The notes: generated by a model from the letters alone, not told the origin. Positions 55,415-64,000 are shown, counted from the stretch's first letter. The stretch is 64,000 nucleotides of DNA from Butyrivibrio sp. CB08 (GCF_003625485.1 NZ_RAIR01000003.1:308722-372721), one strand, 5' to 3'. Numbers and translations are program-made.

Positions 55415-56269
55415 ATGGGAAAGATGATAGATACGCAAAAGCTTGTATTTGAATATATCAGACGTGACGAAGAGGGCAATGTTGAGGGAATCACCAGGGC
55501 TGTTGACGGCGTTGACCTTAAGGTTGAGCAGGGACAGTTCATCGCGATCCTTGGTCACAACGGATCTGGCAAGTCTACCCTTGCCAAGCATTTTAATGCC
55601 CTTTTATACCCTACAGAGGGTGAAGTCTATGTGGATAGCTATAATACTGAAGACGACGATCATCTTTGGGATATCAGGCAGGAAGCCGGTATGGTATTCC
55701 AGAACCCCGACAACCAGATAATTGGTCAGGTTGTTGAGGAGGATGTTGGATTTGGCCCGGAGAACATGGGAATTCCAACGGAGGAGATCTGGGAGAGAGT
55801 TGACGAAGCACTTAAGGCAGTCCGCATGGACAAGTACAGGAAGGCTTCTCCCAACCACTTATCAGGAGGTCAGAAGCAGCGCGTCTCAATTGCAGGCGTT
55901 ATTGCCATGCATCCCAAGTGCATCATCATGGATGAGCCTACAGCCATGCTTGACCCCAACGGACGTCGCGAGGTCATAAGAGCAGCAAGAGCCCTGAACC
56001 AGGTTGAAGGCATCACCATCATCCTTATCACCCATTATATGGAAGAAGTTGTAGACGCTGACAAGGTCTTTGTTATGGACAAGGGCAGCGTTGTTATGGA
56101 GGGAACTCCAAGGGAGATCTTCGCTCAGGTGGATAAACTCAAAGAGCTGCGCCTTGGTGTGCCTCAGGTGACACTTCTTGCCCATGAACTAAGGCAGGCA
56201 GGCGTTCCCCTTCCAGATGCAATACTTACGAGAAAAGAGCTTGTGGAGGCTCTAAAGAAATGTCGATAA
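55415..56269 (+). CDS. ecfA1: ECF transporter ATPase A1
   Basis: An ATPase of ~284 residues: Walker A GHNGSGKSTL, Q-loop FQNPDNQIIG, signature LSGGQKQRV, Walker B CIIMDEPTAML. The start is uncertain: ATG 55415 or 55424 fits the promoter, and no good Shine-Dalgarno precedes either. With EcfA2 and EcfT it forms the shared energy module of group II vitamin/metal ECF transporters; no substrate (S) component is encoded here. The stop overlaps ecfA2. Confidence 0.94.
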   Translation: MGKMIDTQKLVFEYIRRDEEGNVEGITRAVDGVDLKVEQGQFIAILGHNGSGKSTLAKHFNALLYPTEGEVYVDSYNTEDDDHLWDIRQEAGMVFQNPDNQIIGQVVEEDVGFGPENMGIPTEEIWERVDEALKAVRMDKYRKASPNHLSGGQKQRVSIAGVIAMHPKCIIMDEPTAMLDPNGRREVIRAARALNQVEGITIILITHYMEEVVDADKVFVMDKGSVVMEGTPREIFAQVDKLKELRLGVPQVTLLAHELRQAGVPLPDAILTRKELVEALKKCR

Positions 56270-57111
56270 TCGTTAATCATGTCAATCACATATATGACGA
56301 AGATACAGCAATGGCAAGCCCTGCGCTCATTGACGTCAACTTAAAGATCCCTGACGGGCAGTTTATTGGACTTATCGGTCACACAGGATCAGGCAAATCT
56401 ACTCTGATCCAGCACCTTAATGGCCTTCTTAAGCCTTCCAGCGGCGAGATCTTTTTTAACAACGAAGATATCAATGATCCGTCCTACAACAAGAAGAACC
56501 TAAGGGCCAGAGTTGGCCTGGTGTTCCAGTATCCGGAGCATCAGCTCTTTGAGACGGACTGCTTTAAGGATGTGTGCTTTGGCCCCAAGAACCTGGGACT
56601 TACACAGAGGGACTACGAGCTCAGAGCCTATGAGGCCCTCAAGGAAGTTGGCCTGGAGGATGAGTATTTTTACCAGTCCCCATTTGACCTTTCAGGTGGG
56701 CAAAAGAGAAGAGTGGCCATCGCAGGTGTACTGGCCATGAAGCCAGAGGTTATGATCCTTGATGAGCCAACAGCGGGTCTTGACCCTAAGGGCAGAGAGG
56801 ATATCCTTAACCTCATCAGCGACCTTCACAGCAAGCTTGGAATGACCATAATCCTTGTAAGCCACAGCATGGAAGACGTGGCAGATTATGTTGACAGGAT
56901 AATCGTTATGAACAAGGGCAGAGTTGAGTTTGACGGCGAGCCCAAGGAAGTTTTCAGACACTACAAGGAGCTTGAAGAGATTGGCCTGGCTGCTCCCCAG
57001 GTGACATACTGCATGCAGGAGCTCAAGGCGGAAGGCTTTGATGTGGACACTGATGTGACCACCCTGCAGGAAGCAAAACAAGAGATACTAAAGGCTTTAG
57101 GAAGATGCTAA
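56260..57111 (+). CDS. ecfA2: ECF transporter ATPase A2
   Basis: A 283-residue second ATPase with Walker A GHTGSGKSTL, Q-loop FQYPEHQLFE, signature LSGGQKRRV and Walker B MILDEPTAGLD. It overlaps ecfA1 by 10 bases and ecfT by 7. Confidence 0.95.
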   Translation: MSIIVNHVNHIYDEDTAMASPALIDVNLKIPDGQFIGLIGHTGSGKSTLIQHLNGLLKPSSGEIFFNNEDINDPSYNKKNLRARVGLVFQYPEHQLFETDCFKDVCFGPKNLGLTQRDYELRAYEALKEVGLEDEYFYQSPFDLSGGQKRRVAIAGVLAMKPEVMILDEPTAGLDPKGREDILNLISDLHSKLGMTIILVSHSMEDVADYVDRIIVMNKGRVEFDGEPKEVFRHYKELEEIGLAAPQVTYCMQELKAEGFDVDTDVTTLQEAKQEILKALGRC

Positions 57112-57905
57112 GAGAGATAACACTGGGACAATATTATAGGACGGAATCCGTGATCCACAGGCTTGATCCAAGGGTTAAGATTGTGGCTACTTTTTCCTTT
57201 ATTATTTCCCTGTTTATAGCCAAAAATTTCATAGGTTATGTGATCGCGGGATTATTCCTCGCCCTTTGCATAAAACTGTCAAATGTGCCCCCTAAATTCA
57301 TTTTTAGGGGTATGAAAACGATCTTCTTCCTGCTGATCATTACCATGGTGTTTAATCTGTTTCTGACACCAGGTATTCCGCTTGTAACATTTGGACGATT
57401 CCAGATAACAAAAGAGGGCCTAAGGCTGGCTCTTATGATGGGTGTAAGGCTTGTGTTCCTTATCACAGGATCTTCGCTGATGACCCTGACTACAACGCCC
57501 AATAACCTTACAGACGGCCTTGAGGATCTGCTCAATCCGTTGAAAAAGGTGAAGGTTCCGGTCCACGAGATTTCCATGATGATGTCAATCGCACTTCGTT
57601 TCATTCCAATCCTTATGGAGGAGACCGACAAGATCATGAAGGCCCAGATGGCCAGGGGAGCGGATTTTGAGAGCGGATCCCTTATGAACAGGGCAAAGAG
57701 CCTTATCCCCCTTCTGGTACCTCTGTTTGTATCAGCATTCAGAAGGGCCAACGACCTTGCAATGGCTATGGAGGCAAGGTGCTATCGCGGCGGAGAGGGC
57801 AGGACCAAGATGAAGCCCCTTATCTACAAGAAGCGCGACGCTCTTGCATACGGAGTAATTGTTCTTTATTTCGCGGCGATCATCGCCAGCAGAGTAATTC
57901 TATGA
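57105..57905 (+). CDS. ecfT: ECF transporter membrane coupling protein T
   Basis: A 266-residue membrane protein with the RLDPRVKI N-terminal motif and coupling helices containing the Ala-Arg-Gly motifs (MKAQMARGADF and AMEARCYRGG). It transmits ATP hydrolysis to interchangeable S components encoded elsewhere. Its stop overlaps truA (ATGA). Confidence 0.95.
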   Translation: MLREITLGQYYRTESVIHRLDPRVKIVATFSFIISLFIAKNFIGYVIAGLFLALCIKLSNVPPKFIFRGMKTIFFLLIITMVFNLFLTPGIPLVTFGRFQITKEGLRLALMMGVRLVFLITGSSLMTLTTTPNNLTDGLEDLLNPLKKVKVPVHEISMMMSIALRFIPILMEETDKIMKAQMARGADFESGSLMNRAKSLIPLLVPLFVSAFRRANDLAMAMEARCYRGGEGRTKMKPLIYKKRDALAYGVIVLYFAAIIASRVIL

Positions 57906-58714
57906 AAAGAGTAATGCTGACAGTTTCATATGATGGAACTGCATATAATGGCTGGGCGCTCCAAAAGAGCACCCCAAATACAATTGAAGAGATGCTTAAC
58001 AGAGCCATTCATGGGCTTACCGGTGAAGATGTGCAGGTAATAGGTGCAAGCCGCACGGACGCCGGAGTTCACGCCTATGGGAATGTGGCTGTTTTTGATA
58101 CCGTCAGTACAATTCCGGGAGACAGGTTCTCTTTTGCCCTGAATCATCTGCTTCCGGAGGATATAAGGGTAGTGGAGTCCAGAGAAGTTGCGGCTACTTT
58201 CCATCCAAGGCACTGCAGCACCGAGAAAACCTACGAGTACAGGGTCTTAAACTCCAAGGAGGAGGTTCCTACCAAGAGGCTCTATACCTACCACTTCAGT
58301 ATGCCCCTTGACGAGGCGATTATGCAGGAGGCTGGCCAGTATCTTGTGGGAGAACACGACTTTACAAGCTTTTGTAATGTGGAGTCCCAGGCGGTAAGTC
58401 ACGTCCGCACCATTAAGGATGTTCATGTAAGGCGCGAAGGGGACGAGGTTGTGATCTCAGTTACTGGAAACGGATTTTTGTACAACATGGTACGCATTAT
58501 TGCTGGTACTCTTATCCAGATTGGCCGCGGCAAGGGCGCTCCATCGGACGTTCCAGGAATGATCGAGGCAAAAGACAGATCGGCAGCAGGTCCTACTGCT
58601 CCAGCCCAGGGACTTTTCCTCATGAAATATGTGTTTGTGGATGGTATCCCACAGCCTGATTCGGCTGATGAAAATGGGGCTTCAAAAGACGAGAAAAATG
58701 TTGACAAAGACTAA
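57902..58714 (+). CDS. truA: tRNA pseudouridine synthase A
   Basis: A 270-residue enzyme modifying U38-U40 of tRNA anticodon arms. The ATG at 57902 overlaps the ecfT stop; a longer frame runs back into ecfT. The catalytic aspartate is in GASRTDAGVHA. TVSYDGTAYNGWALQ and GNGFLYNMVRIIAGTL are the other signatures. The C-terminal ~20 acidic residues are an extension. The rplM promoter lies within its 3' end. The ecfA1-ecfA2-ecfT-truA-rplM-rpsI order is standard in Firmicutes. Confidence 0.95.
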   Translation: MKRVMLTVSYDGTAYNGWALQKSTPNTIEEMLNRAIHGLTGEDVQVIGASRTDAGVHAYGNVAVFDTVSTIPGDRFSFALNHLLPEDIRVVESREVAATFHPRHCSTEKTYEYRVLNSKEEVPTKRLYTYHFSMPLDEAIMQEAGQYLVGEHDFTSFCNVESQAVSHVRTIKDVHVRREGDEVVISVTGNGFLYNMVRIIAGTLIQIGRGKGAPSDVPGMIEAKDRSAAGPTAPAQGLFLMKYVFVDGIPQPDSADENGASKDEKNVDKD

Positions 58715-58730
58715 AGTTTCGTCATATAAT
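58701..58730 (+). promoter_or_regulatory. Consensus promoter for rplM-rpsI inside the end of truA
   Basis: Perfect TTGACA (58701-58706) and TATAAT (58725-58730), 18-bp spacer. It gives a leader of ~165 nt before rplM, long enough for an L13-type leader structure, though I could not confirm a known fold. Confidence 0.85.
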
Positions 58731-58900
58731 ATCATTCGCGTGACAAAGTTCGTTCTATAACTATGCCCGCACGACAATGCAAGTGACATATTGATGTCCC
58801 GGTAAGCTTCAATATGTTCATATAACTGCACAGATCAGGTGAAGGGTCTTTGCAGACGATGCAATTTAGTAATTGTTCTATTTTGTAAAGGAGAAACATA

Positions 58901-59329
58901 ATGAAAACTTTTATGCCTAGTGCAACTACAGTTGAGAAGAAGTGGTATGTAGTTGATGCTACAGATATGACACTTGGACGTCTTGCATCAAACGTTGCAA
59001 ACGTACTTAGAGGCAAGAATAAGCCTATCTACACACCTAACATTGACACAGGTGATTATGTGATCGTTATCAATGCTGAGAAGATCAAGGTAACTGGTAA
59101 GAAGATGGATCAGAAGATGTACTGGCACCACACAGAGTACGTTGGACATCACAAGGAGTTCTCACTTCGTCAGATGCTTCAGGATCACCCAGAGAGAGTT
59201 GTTGAGCACGCTGTAAAGGGAATGCTTCCTAAGGGATCTCTTGGAAGAGAGATGTATGGTAAGCTTCATGTATATGCTGGTGCTGAGCACCCACATGCAG
59301 CTCAGAAGCCTGAGGTATTAACATTTTAA
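58901..59329 (+). CDS. rplM: 50S ribosomal protein L13
   Basis: A 142-residue protein ([54 protein letters not shown]). An early assembly protein, with AAAGGAG before the ATG. Confidence 0.98.
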   Translation: MKTFMPSATTVEKKWYVVDATDMTLGRLASNVANVLRGKNKPIYTPNIDTGDYVIVINAEKIKVTGKKMDQKMYWHHTEYVGHHKEFSLRQMLQDHPERVVEHAVKGMLPKGSLGREMYGKLHVYAGAEHPHAAQKPEVLTF

Positions 59330-59349
59330 TCTGAGAGGAGAATAATAAA

Positions 59350-59748
59350 ATGGCAAAGTCAGCTAATTACTACGGAACAGGTAGAAGAAAAAAGTCAATC
59401 GCCAGAGTATATCTTAAAGCTGGTAATGGAAATATAACAATCAACAAGAGACCTATCGATGAGTACTTTGGTCTTGAGACTCTTAAGGTTATCGTTCGTC
59501 AGCCACTCGTAGCTACTGAGACAACAGACAAGTTCGACGTAGTTGTTACAGTAAGAGGCGGCGGCACAACAGGTCAGGCTGGTGCTATCAGACATGGTAT
59601 TTCAAGAGCCCTTCTTCAGGCAGACTCAGATGAGTACAGACCTACACTTAAGAAGGCTGGATACCTTACAAGAGATCCTCGTATGAAGGAGAGAAAGAAG
59701 TACGGTTTGAAGAAAGCTCGTCGTGCTCCACAGTTCTCAAAGAGATAA
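59350..59748 (+). CDS. rpsI: 30S ribosomal protein S9
   Basis: A 132-residue protein with [19 protein letters not shown] and the C-terminal [12 protein letters not shown] tail that reaches the P-site tRNA. Confidence 0.98.
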   Translation: MAKSANYYGTGRRKKSIARVYLKAGNGNITINKRPIDEYFGLETLKVIVRQPLVATETTDKFDVVVTVRGGGTTGQAGAIRHGISRALLQADSDEYRPTLKKAGYLTRDPRMKERKKYGLKKARRAPQFSKR

Positions 59749-59772
59749 TCAATCTGCTATTGCAGATTTCGG

Positions 59773-59804
59773 AAGACTCGGTACATTGTACCGAGTCTTT
59801 TTTT
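59773..59804 (+). terminator. Terminator of rplM-rpsI
   Basis: AAGACTCGGTAC/GTACCGAGTCTT (12 bp perfect, 3-nt loop) followed by a T-run. Confidence 0.94.
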
Positions 59805-59954
59805 GCGTGCTGAAAGTGGACCAGGGGGACGGGGTTCCTGCCTCATTTTGCAAAGGCTTGAATATTGAAGAGGATAGAGGAAATACGTATACTATACATT
59901 ATTGATTATTGCGTAAGGCTTATATATGCAAATCGGAGTTTGCAGGTGAGAAAA

Positions 59955-60461
59955 ATGAAGTATAGACTTCCTGAAATTAACGACAAAGATATACTACAGA
60001 AATATGTACAAGAACACCATAATAACGGAGAAACCAGCATCAGTGCGAGCTTGGGTTTATCATCCTCTGATTATACTGAGTGGGTAACTAAGATAAAGAA
60101 TAATGCTCTGTCTGGTGATGAACAATGGGGTAAATCTCTGCTGTATCTTTGCTTTGACGGGGACAGATTGATAGGTTTGCTAAGTGTTCGATATGAACTG
60201 CCAGAAGTGCTTTCTGAAAAATACGGCGATATTGGGTATGGAGTCAGGCCATCCGAAAGGAACAAAGGTTATGCTACTGCGATGCTCAAATATGCACTGT
60301 CAGTGTGCAAAGAAAAAGGAATGGAAAAGGTTATACTTGGCTGTTATAAAGAGAATCTGGCCTCTGCAGCAACCATTCAAAAGAATGGCGGGACGCTTAT
60401 TGCAGAAAACGAAAACTATAAAGAAGGAAGAACTAGCCAATATTATCTGATAAGGCTGTAG
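59955..60461 (+). CDS. GNAT-family N-acetyltransferase
   Basis: I chose the ATG at 59955, behind GCAGGTGAG. The 168-residue product shows the acetyl-CoA motif A (GYGVRPSERNKGYATAMLKYAL), preceded by DRLIGLLSVRYEL and followed by the motif B region NLASAATIQKNGG. It resembles uncharacterised GNAT proteins of low-GC bacteria. The substrate is unknown. It begins the AT-rich, variable right arm of the window. Confidence 0.88.
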   Translation: MKYRLPEINDKDILQKYVQEHHNNGETSISASLGLSSSDYTEWVTKIKNNALSGDEQWGKSLLYLCFDGDRLIGLLSVRYELPEVLSEKYGDIGYGVRPSERNKGYATAMLKYALSVCKEKGMEKVILGCYKENLASAATIQKNGGTLIAENENYKEGRTSQYYLIRL

Positions 60462-60519
60462 TACTACAAATTCCAATTTGATAAAACAATTATCTTTTAA
60501 TATAAACGAGGAGGGCATT

Positions 60520-60856
60520 ATGGATATTGAGTATCGTTGGACTGGCGGTAGTAACGAAGATTTCAGATGCTTTTATGAAAAGACGGAAGAATATTACTGT
60601 AAGATTGTAGGTGGAATTTCCAATAGATCGGGATTTGTTCCATATAATTTGTCTGACAGCATTTCGGATGTTATAATCGCATATTCTGGTGGTACAGCAG
60701 TTGGATGTGCCGGATTAAAGAGATATTCCGATGCTGATGTTGAGATAAAAAGAGTCTGGGTAGAACCTGATTATCGAGGTAAAAAGTGTTCTGATTGATA
60801 ACTATCCCCCTTATGACAAGCTGGAAGGCGCCATTTGTATGGCGTTAAACTTATAA
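60520..60856 (+). pseudogene. Deleted and frameshifted GNAT acetyltransferase
   Basis: The frame starts at ATG 60520 after GAGGAGGGC and reads as a GNAT protein up to IKRVWVEPDYRGKK, the beginning of motif A. It then stops at 60798. In the -1/+2 frame from about 60788 the sequence VLIDNYPPYDKLEGAICMA appears and stops at 60856; this matches the typical C-terminal end of the same kind of GNAT protein. About 50-60 residues between the two parts are gone, so an internal deletion with a frame change has destroyed the gene. Confidence 0.72.
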
Positions 60857-60891
60857 CTCGCAATTTACCGAAAAATATTGGAGTGAAAAAC

Positions 60892-60930
60892 AGACCTAAA
60901 TCCGTGTAAGGAGAAGGTCTATTTTTGTTT
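60892..60930 (+). terminator. Weak terminator-like hairpin
   Basis: AGACCT/AGGTCT around an 17-nt loop, followed by ATTTTTGTTTT. Separates the broken GNAT gene from the hydrolase gene. Confidence 0.5.
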
Positions 60931-60975
60931 TGTGTTACTTTTGTTCCAGAGTATTTTATTACAAGGAGATTATAA

Positions 60976-61893
60976 ATGAAAAAGCCTTTATCTCTGGATA
61001 GCAAAATGATAGAAGGTCAGAATATATCCTATCGCATATTTGGCGAGGGAGATATTGATCTGGTTATTGAAATGGGACTTGGCGCAGTTGCCGGTGAGTG
61101 GTGGCACATTGCAGAGCAGCTTTCAGAACAATTTACCGTTCTTTTGTATGAGCGCGGCAGAAATATTTCCAAGGCTCGCTCGCCTAAAAATATAGCCGAA
61201 GAATTACATACTTTGTTAATGGAACTACCCTGTAAAAGTAAGATTATTATTTTGGCACATTCACAGGGTGGTCTGTATGCGCAGCAATTTGCCAGATTGT
61301 ATCCCAATATGATTCGTGGCATAGTGTTTGTAGATCCTTTATCTGCAAATGACAATACATATAAAACAGTATTTACTACAACTGATGAGCAGAAAAAGAG
61401 TGGGTTTAATAAATCAGAAAACTTTGTAATCATGCGGAAAATGGCTTCTTGGCATTTGGGGTTTGTAATTAAACTCATTATGAAAAAAGCACCACCATTT
61501 TATTACTATGATCAATTTACACCGGAAGCAAAGAAATACATTTTAGATGAATTAACAAAGGTAGAACTTCATGATGCCGCCTTAGAGGAATATCGCCTGG
61601 CACATGAGGAAAAGGAGATCTGTCAATTAAAAGAAAGAGGGAACTTTCCGCAGATTCCTATCGTACTTATAACCCATGGAAGTGAATTTGAAATAAAAGA
61701 AATCATGGAATTTGGACAAACCACAAAAGAATTTGCGGAAAAAGTTGAAGAGCTGTGGCAGTCTTTGATGCAGGAATACCTTACTTTTTCAGAAAAATCG
61801 ATCTTGTTAAGAGCAGACAATAGTGGACATTATATTCATTTGAGTGATTTTGAAGTAATAATGAAGGCATTACAAGATCAAAAAAGGTGCTAA
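60976..61893 (+). CDS. Alpha/beta-fold hydrolase
   Basis: A 305-residue hydrolase. The nucleophile elbow is AHSQGG (Ser at about 95), with the acid probably in the FVDPLS or later Asp region and the catalytic His in NSGHYIHL near the C-terminus. A helical lid lies at about 130-215. No signal peptide. The substrate is unknown; an esterase or lactonase is most likely. It starts behind ACAAGGAG. Confidence 0.87.
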   Translation: MKKPLSLDSKMIEGQNISYRIFGEGDIDLVIEMGLGAVAGEWWHIAEQLSEQFTVLLYERGRNISKARSPKNIAEELHTLLMELPCKSKIIILAHSQGGLYAQQFARLYPNMIRGIVFVDPLSANDNTYKTVFTTTDEQKKSGFNKSENFVIMRKMASWHLGFVIKLIMKKAPPFYYYDQFTPEAKKYILDELTKVELHDAALEEYRLAHEEKEICQLKERGNFPQIPIVLITHGSEFEIKEIMEFGQTTKEFAEKVEELWQSLMQEYLTFSEKSILLRADNSGHYIHLSDFEVIMKALQDQKRC

Positions 61894-61943
61894 TAAGTTG
61901 TACAGGGAAGCTTGTTAATGAATCATAGGAAGGCACAGGTATC

Positions 61944-62156
61944 ATGACTAAAGAAGAGTTTTTGAAATTAGATTATGGCAATATCGTTACTTGTAAAAGA
62001 TTTCCTGGGGAAATATACGAGATAGATGATATCGACGTGTTTGGTGTGGGGGATCGTGACCCAATATTTCGTGTATTTGGTGCTAAAGATAGAACTAATA
62101 ATAAAGATATTCGTATAGATATGCAGAACTATGCAACTTGGGATGTATTACCATAA
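61944..62156 (+). CDS. Small acidic protein, unknown
   Basis: A 70-residue protein (KEEFLKLDYGNIVTCKRF..., GVGDRDPIFRVFGAKD) with alternating strands and no membrane segment or metal motif. It begins behind GGAAGGCACAGG. I do not recognise it. Proteins of this size are often small-beta-barrel accessories, but nothing here proves that. Confidence 0.6.
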   Translation: MTKEEFLKLDYGNIVTCKRFPGEIYEIDDIDVFGVGDRDPIFRVFGAKDRTNNKDIRIDMQNYATWDVLP

Positions 62157-62252
62157 TTAAGTAAGTTCAATATAAAAGGACAAATAGAAATCGTCGTATG
62201 TGTAAATATAAATAATTACGACAAATCGGGATTTGGGAGGATATTTGTTTAT

Positions 62253-62726
62253 ATGGAGAAAATGAAAAGTGAGGTGTCAATTAGGAAGCTTTCTGCTGAA
62301 GAAAGATCTACAGCTCTTGACCTTGCGTGGAGAGTGTTTTCAGAGTATGAGTCACCGGATTATGGGGAAGAGGGCATAGAGGAATTCCGGAAGTGTTTAC
62401 ATGACGAAGGATATCTTGCAGGAATTGAATACTACGGTGCTTTTGACGGGGAAAGACTGATAGGTCTAGTGGGAATCCGATCAGACAAAAAGCATATCTG
62501 TTTCTTTTTTGTGGACGGGAAATATCATCGCCAAGGGATCGGAACAATGCTGTTCAAAGCAGTACGGCAGGAATATCCTAATCAGATAATCACTGTTAAT
62601 TCCTCGCCCTATGGAGTGCCGTTTTATCATGCGCTGGGATTTACAGACACGGATAAAGAACAGACAGTGAACGGGATTTGGTTTACGCCGATGAAGTATG
62701 AAGATTTTGCAGAAGATGGAGATTGA
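62253..62726 (+). CDS. GNAT-family N-acetyltransferase
   Basis: A 157-residue protein. The GNAT motif A is VDGKYHRQGIGTMLFKAV, with the preceding strand HICFFFVDG and the C-terminal NSSPYGVPFYHALGF. The start could be ATG 62253 or 62262; GGGAGG precedes both. The next GNAT gene follows without any spacer, so the pair is co-transcribed. Confidence 0.9.
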   Translation: MEKMKSEVSIRKLSAEERSTALDLAWRVFSEYESPDYGEEGIEEFRKCLHDEGYLAGIEYYGAFDGERLIGLVGIRSDKKHICFFFVDGKYHRQGIGTMLFKAVRQEYPNQIITVNSSPYGVPFYHALGFTDTDKEQTVNGIWFTPMKYEDFAEDGD

Positions 62727-63269
62727 ATGATGCAGCTGGTTTATGCGAATGATTTCGAGGCAGTGAAGAAAATATATATTGATGTGATAGAGAACACTCC
62801 GCTGATAGAGCAATATGCCAGGTGGGTATATGGAAAGCATCCTACAGATGAACAGCTTAGAGCATATATTCTGCATGATGAGATGTATTTCCTGATGGAT
62901 GAAGATGATGCCGCCGGGGTTGTGGCAATTTCTATGAATCAGGGCGCGGAATACGAGAAGATAGTATGGAGGGATAAACTTCCGAACGATCAGGTAGCAA
63001 CAGTTCATCTGCTTGCGGTTTCTCCTTCATATCAGGGAAGAACACTGGGGATCAAGATTCTTGAGGAAGCGATGAAGATTGCAGTCAGGAATGGGAAAAA
63101 GGTGCTTCGCCTTGATGCGCTGAAAACAAATCTTCCGGCGCAGAGGATGTATGAAAAAGCCGGGTTTTTATATAGGGGTGAGCAGAGACTGTATGCCGAA
63201 AACACCGGCGTTACAGATTTTTTGTACTATGAAAAAATACCGGAATTAGATTTGTTTAAGGAAGGATGA
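62727..63269 (+). CDS. GNAT-family N-acetyltransferase
   Basis: A 180-residue protein. Motif A is HLLAVSPSYQGRTLGIKILEEAM and motif B is LDALKTNLPAQRMYEKAGF. Its ATG comes directly after the stop of the preceding GNAT gene. The two proteins differ in sequence, so they are not a tandem duplication. The substrate is unknown. Confidence 0.9.
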   Translation: MMQLVYANDFEAVKKIYIDVIENTPLIEQYARWVYGKHPTDEQLRAYILHDEMYFLMDEDDAAGVVAISMNQGAEYEKIVWRDKLPNDQVATVHLLAVSPSYQGRTLGIKILEEAMKIAVRNGKKVLRLDALKTNLPAQRMYEKAGFLYRGEQRLYAENTGVTDFLYYEKIPELDLFKEG

Positions 63270-63274
63270 TCGAA

Positions 63275-63397
63275 ATGAAGGTTCATCAGATAAAGATTGA
63301 TTTTCATATCGGATCGGCGGCGTGGTTCCGGGAACATTCAGGATGTATGAAGAAGTTGATCAACAGACTAATGAAAACTAAAATAAAGACCGACTGA
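63275..63397 (+). pseudogene. Remnant of an MBL-fold hydrolase N-terminus
   Basis: A 40-codon frame behind AAGGA begins MKVHQIKIDFH, which resembles the start of a family of clostridial metallo-beta-lactamase-fold hydrolases as I remember them. After ~12 residues the similarity ends and nothing of the HxHxDH metal site is present. It is probably a deletion remnant, although a real small peptide cannot be excluded. Confidence 0.35.
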
Positions 63398-63410
63398 AGA
63401 GGGAAAGATT

Positions 63411-63830
63411 ATGAGATTAGACGGTTTTGGATTACTCGTTGATGATATGGCAAAAATGATCCGCTTTTACAGAGATGTTCTTGGTTTTGAGATCAAAGAA
63501 GCGGAAAACACGAAAAATGTTTACCTTGTTAAAGACGGGACATTGTTTCTGCTGTATGGCAGGAAAGACTTTGAGGAAATGACCAACCGGAGATATGACT
63601 ATGTTAAAGGACTTAACGGCCATTTTGAACTTGCGCTGTATGTCGACACATTTGATGAAGTAGATGAGGCATATAAGAAGGCTGTGGAAAACGGTGCTGT
63701 ACCTGTCCTGCCACCGGAGCTTGAGCCATGGGGACAAAGAACCTGCTATATAGCAGATCCGGAAGGAAATCTGATCGAGATCGGATCGTGGAATAAGCCA
63801 TATGAAGAGAAAGATCTAATGGAAGAATAA
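63411..63830 (+). CDS. VOC-family protein (glyoxalase/bleomycin-resistance fold)
   Basis: A 139-residue protein with paired beta-alpha-beta-beta-beta modules: LLVDDMAKMIRFYRDVLGFEI in the first and LALYVDTFDEVDEAYKKAVENG with ADPEGNLIEIG in the second. The metal ligands expected near the strand ends (Glu in FELALY, Glu in NLIEIG) are present. It may be a metalloenzyme or a drug-binding protein; the substrate is unknown. Confidence 0.88.
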   Translation: MRLDGFGLLVDDMAKMIRFYRDVLGFEIKEAENTKNVYLVKDGTLFLLYGRKDFEEMTNRRYDYVKGLNGHFELALYVDTFDEVDEAYKKAVENGAVPVLPPELEPWGQRTCYIADPEGNLIEIGSWNKPYEEKDLMEE

Positions 63831-63895
63831 CTATAATCCCTTTTTCCATTAATGTGGCTGAAAAAGACATATCGAGATTTTACGAGGTGATTTTT

Positions 63896-64000
63896 ATGAT
63901 AAGAAAAATGAAAGAGGAAGATTTGCAACAGTGTGGAGTGATATATGCTAAGGCGTTTCCTATAGAATATTGGGGGATTGATTGGAACCCTGATAATGCA
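63896..64000 (+). CDS. GNAT-family N-acetyltransferase, 3' end cut by window
   Basis: The first 35 codons (MIRKMKEEDLQQCGVIYAKAF...) follow ACGAGGTG. The opening IRKMKEEDLQQCGVIY pattern is typical of GNAT N-termini, before motif A. The rest lies outside the window. Confidence 0.65.
   Translation, partial: MIRKMKEEDLQQCGVIYAKAFPIEYWGIDWNPDNA

Overview
The window looks like a chromosomal stretch from a Gram-positive gut or rumen bacterium of the Lachnospiraceae, closest in flavour to Butyrivibrio or Pseudobutyrivibrio. This is an inference. It rests on the Firmicutes S10-spc-alpha gene order, Zn-binding S14 and adenylate kinase, an rplQ with an internal insertion, a YesM/YesN-controlled sugar ABC transporter without its own ATPase, many GGDEF proteins, and double-glycine-leader and 'VLG'-tailed surface proteins. 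No species can be named from the sequence alone.

Bases 1-10500 are AT-rich accessory DNA. The window opens inside a conjugative or mobilizable-element relaxase, followed by a tract of three small hairpins. Next come a lipoprotein, two paralogous small membrane proteins (one truncated), an RCC1-repeat membrane protein, and a BlaI/BlaR1-like repressor-protease pair whose promoter carries a 52-bp near-palindrome made of two tandem operators. A gene-poor, hairpin-rich 500 bp (8000-8498) may mark the end of the island. A coiled-coil protein and an SGNH-type lipoprotein follow.

Bases 10500-17300 hold a double-glycine-leader Cys-rich peptide (minus strand), a two-gene signalling operon (REC-GGDEF protein plus an 816-residue LuxR/MalT-like ATPase regulator) and a large secreted wall or surface protein. 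Bases 17444-28253 form a coherent catabolic locus. It encodes a GH94 phosphorylase resembling N,N'-diacetylchitobiose phosphorylase, a phosphohexomutase, a YesM-type kinase, a solute-binding protein, two permeases, a YesN-type regulator and NagA. Together they suggest import of a GlcNAc-containing disaccharide, phosphorolysis to GlcNAc plus GlcNAc-1-P, conversion to GlcNAc-6-P, and deacetylation.

Bases 28400-31700 carry a SARP/BTAD-type regulator, a small alarmone synthetase (RelQ type) and an rRNA-methyltransferase-like protein. Bases 31900-51042 are the S10-spc-alpha ribosomal superoperon. It starts with a ~280-nt structured leader and contains secY, adk, map, infA, rpoA and rplQ. It is interrupted between infA and rpmJ by a diguanylate-cyclase gene and an antisense aldo/keto reductase, after which a promoter nearly identical in layout to the S10 promoter restarts transcription. 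Bases 51100-59800 hold an ABC-F protein, an M15 peptidase, a dicarboxylate/amino-acid symporter with an unusual cytosolic N-terminal domain, the ecfA1-ecfA2-ecfT-truA operon and rplM-rpsI.

Bases 59900-64000 are again AT-rich and variable: several GNAT acetyltransferases, an alpha/beta hydrolase, a VOC protein and small decayed gene remnants. No tRNA, rRNA, CRISPR array or transposase was seen.
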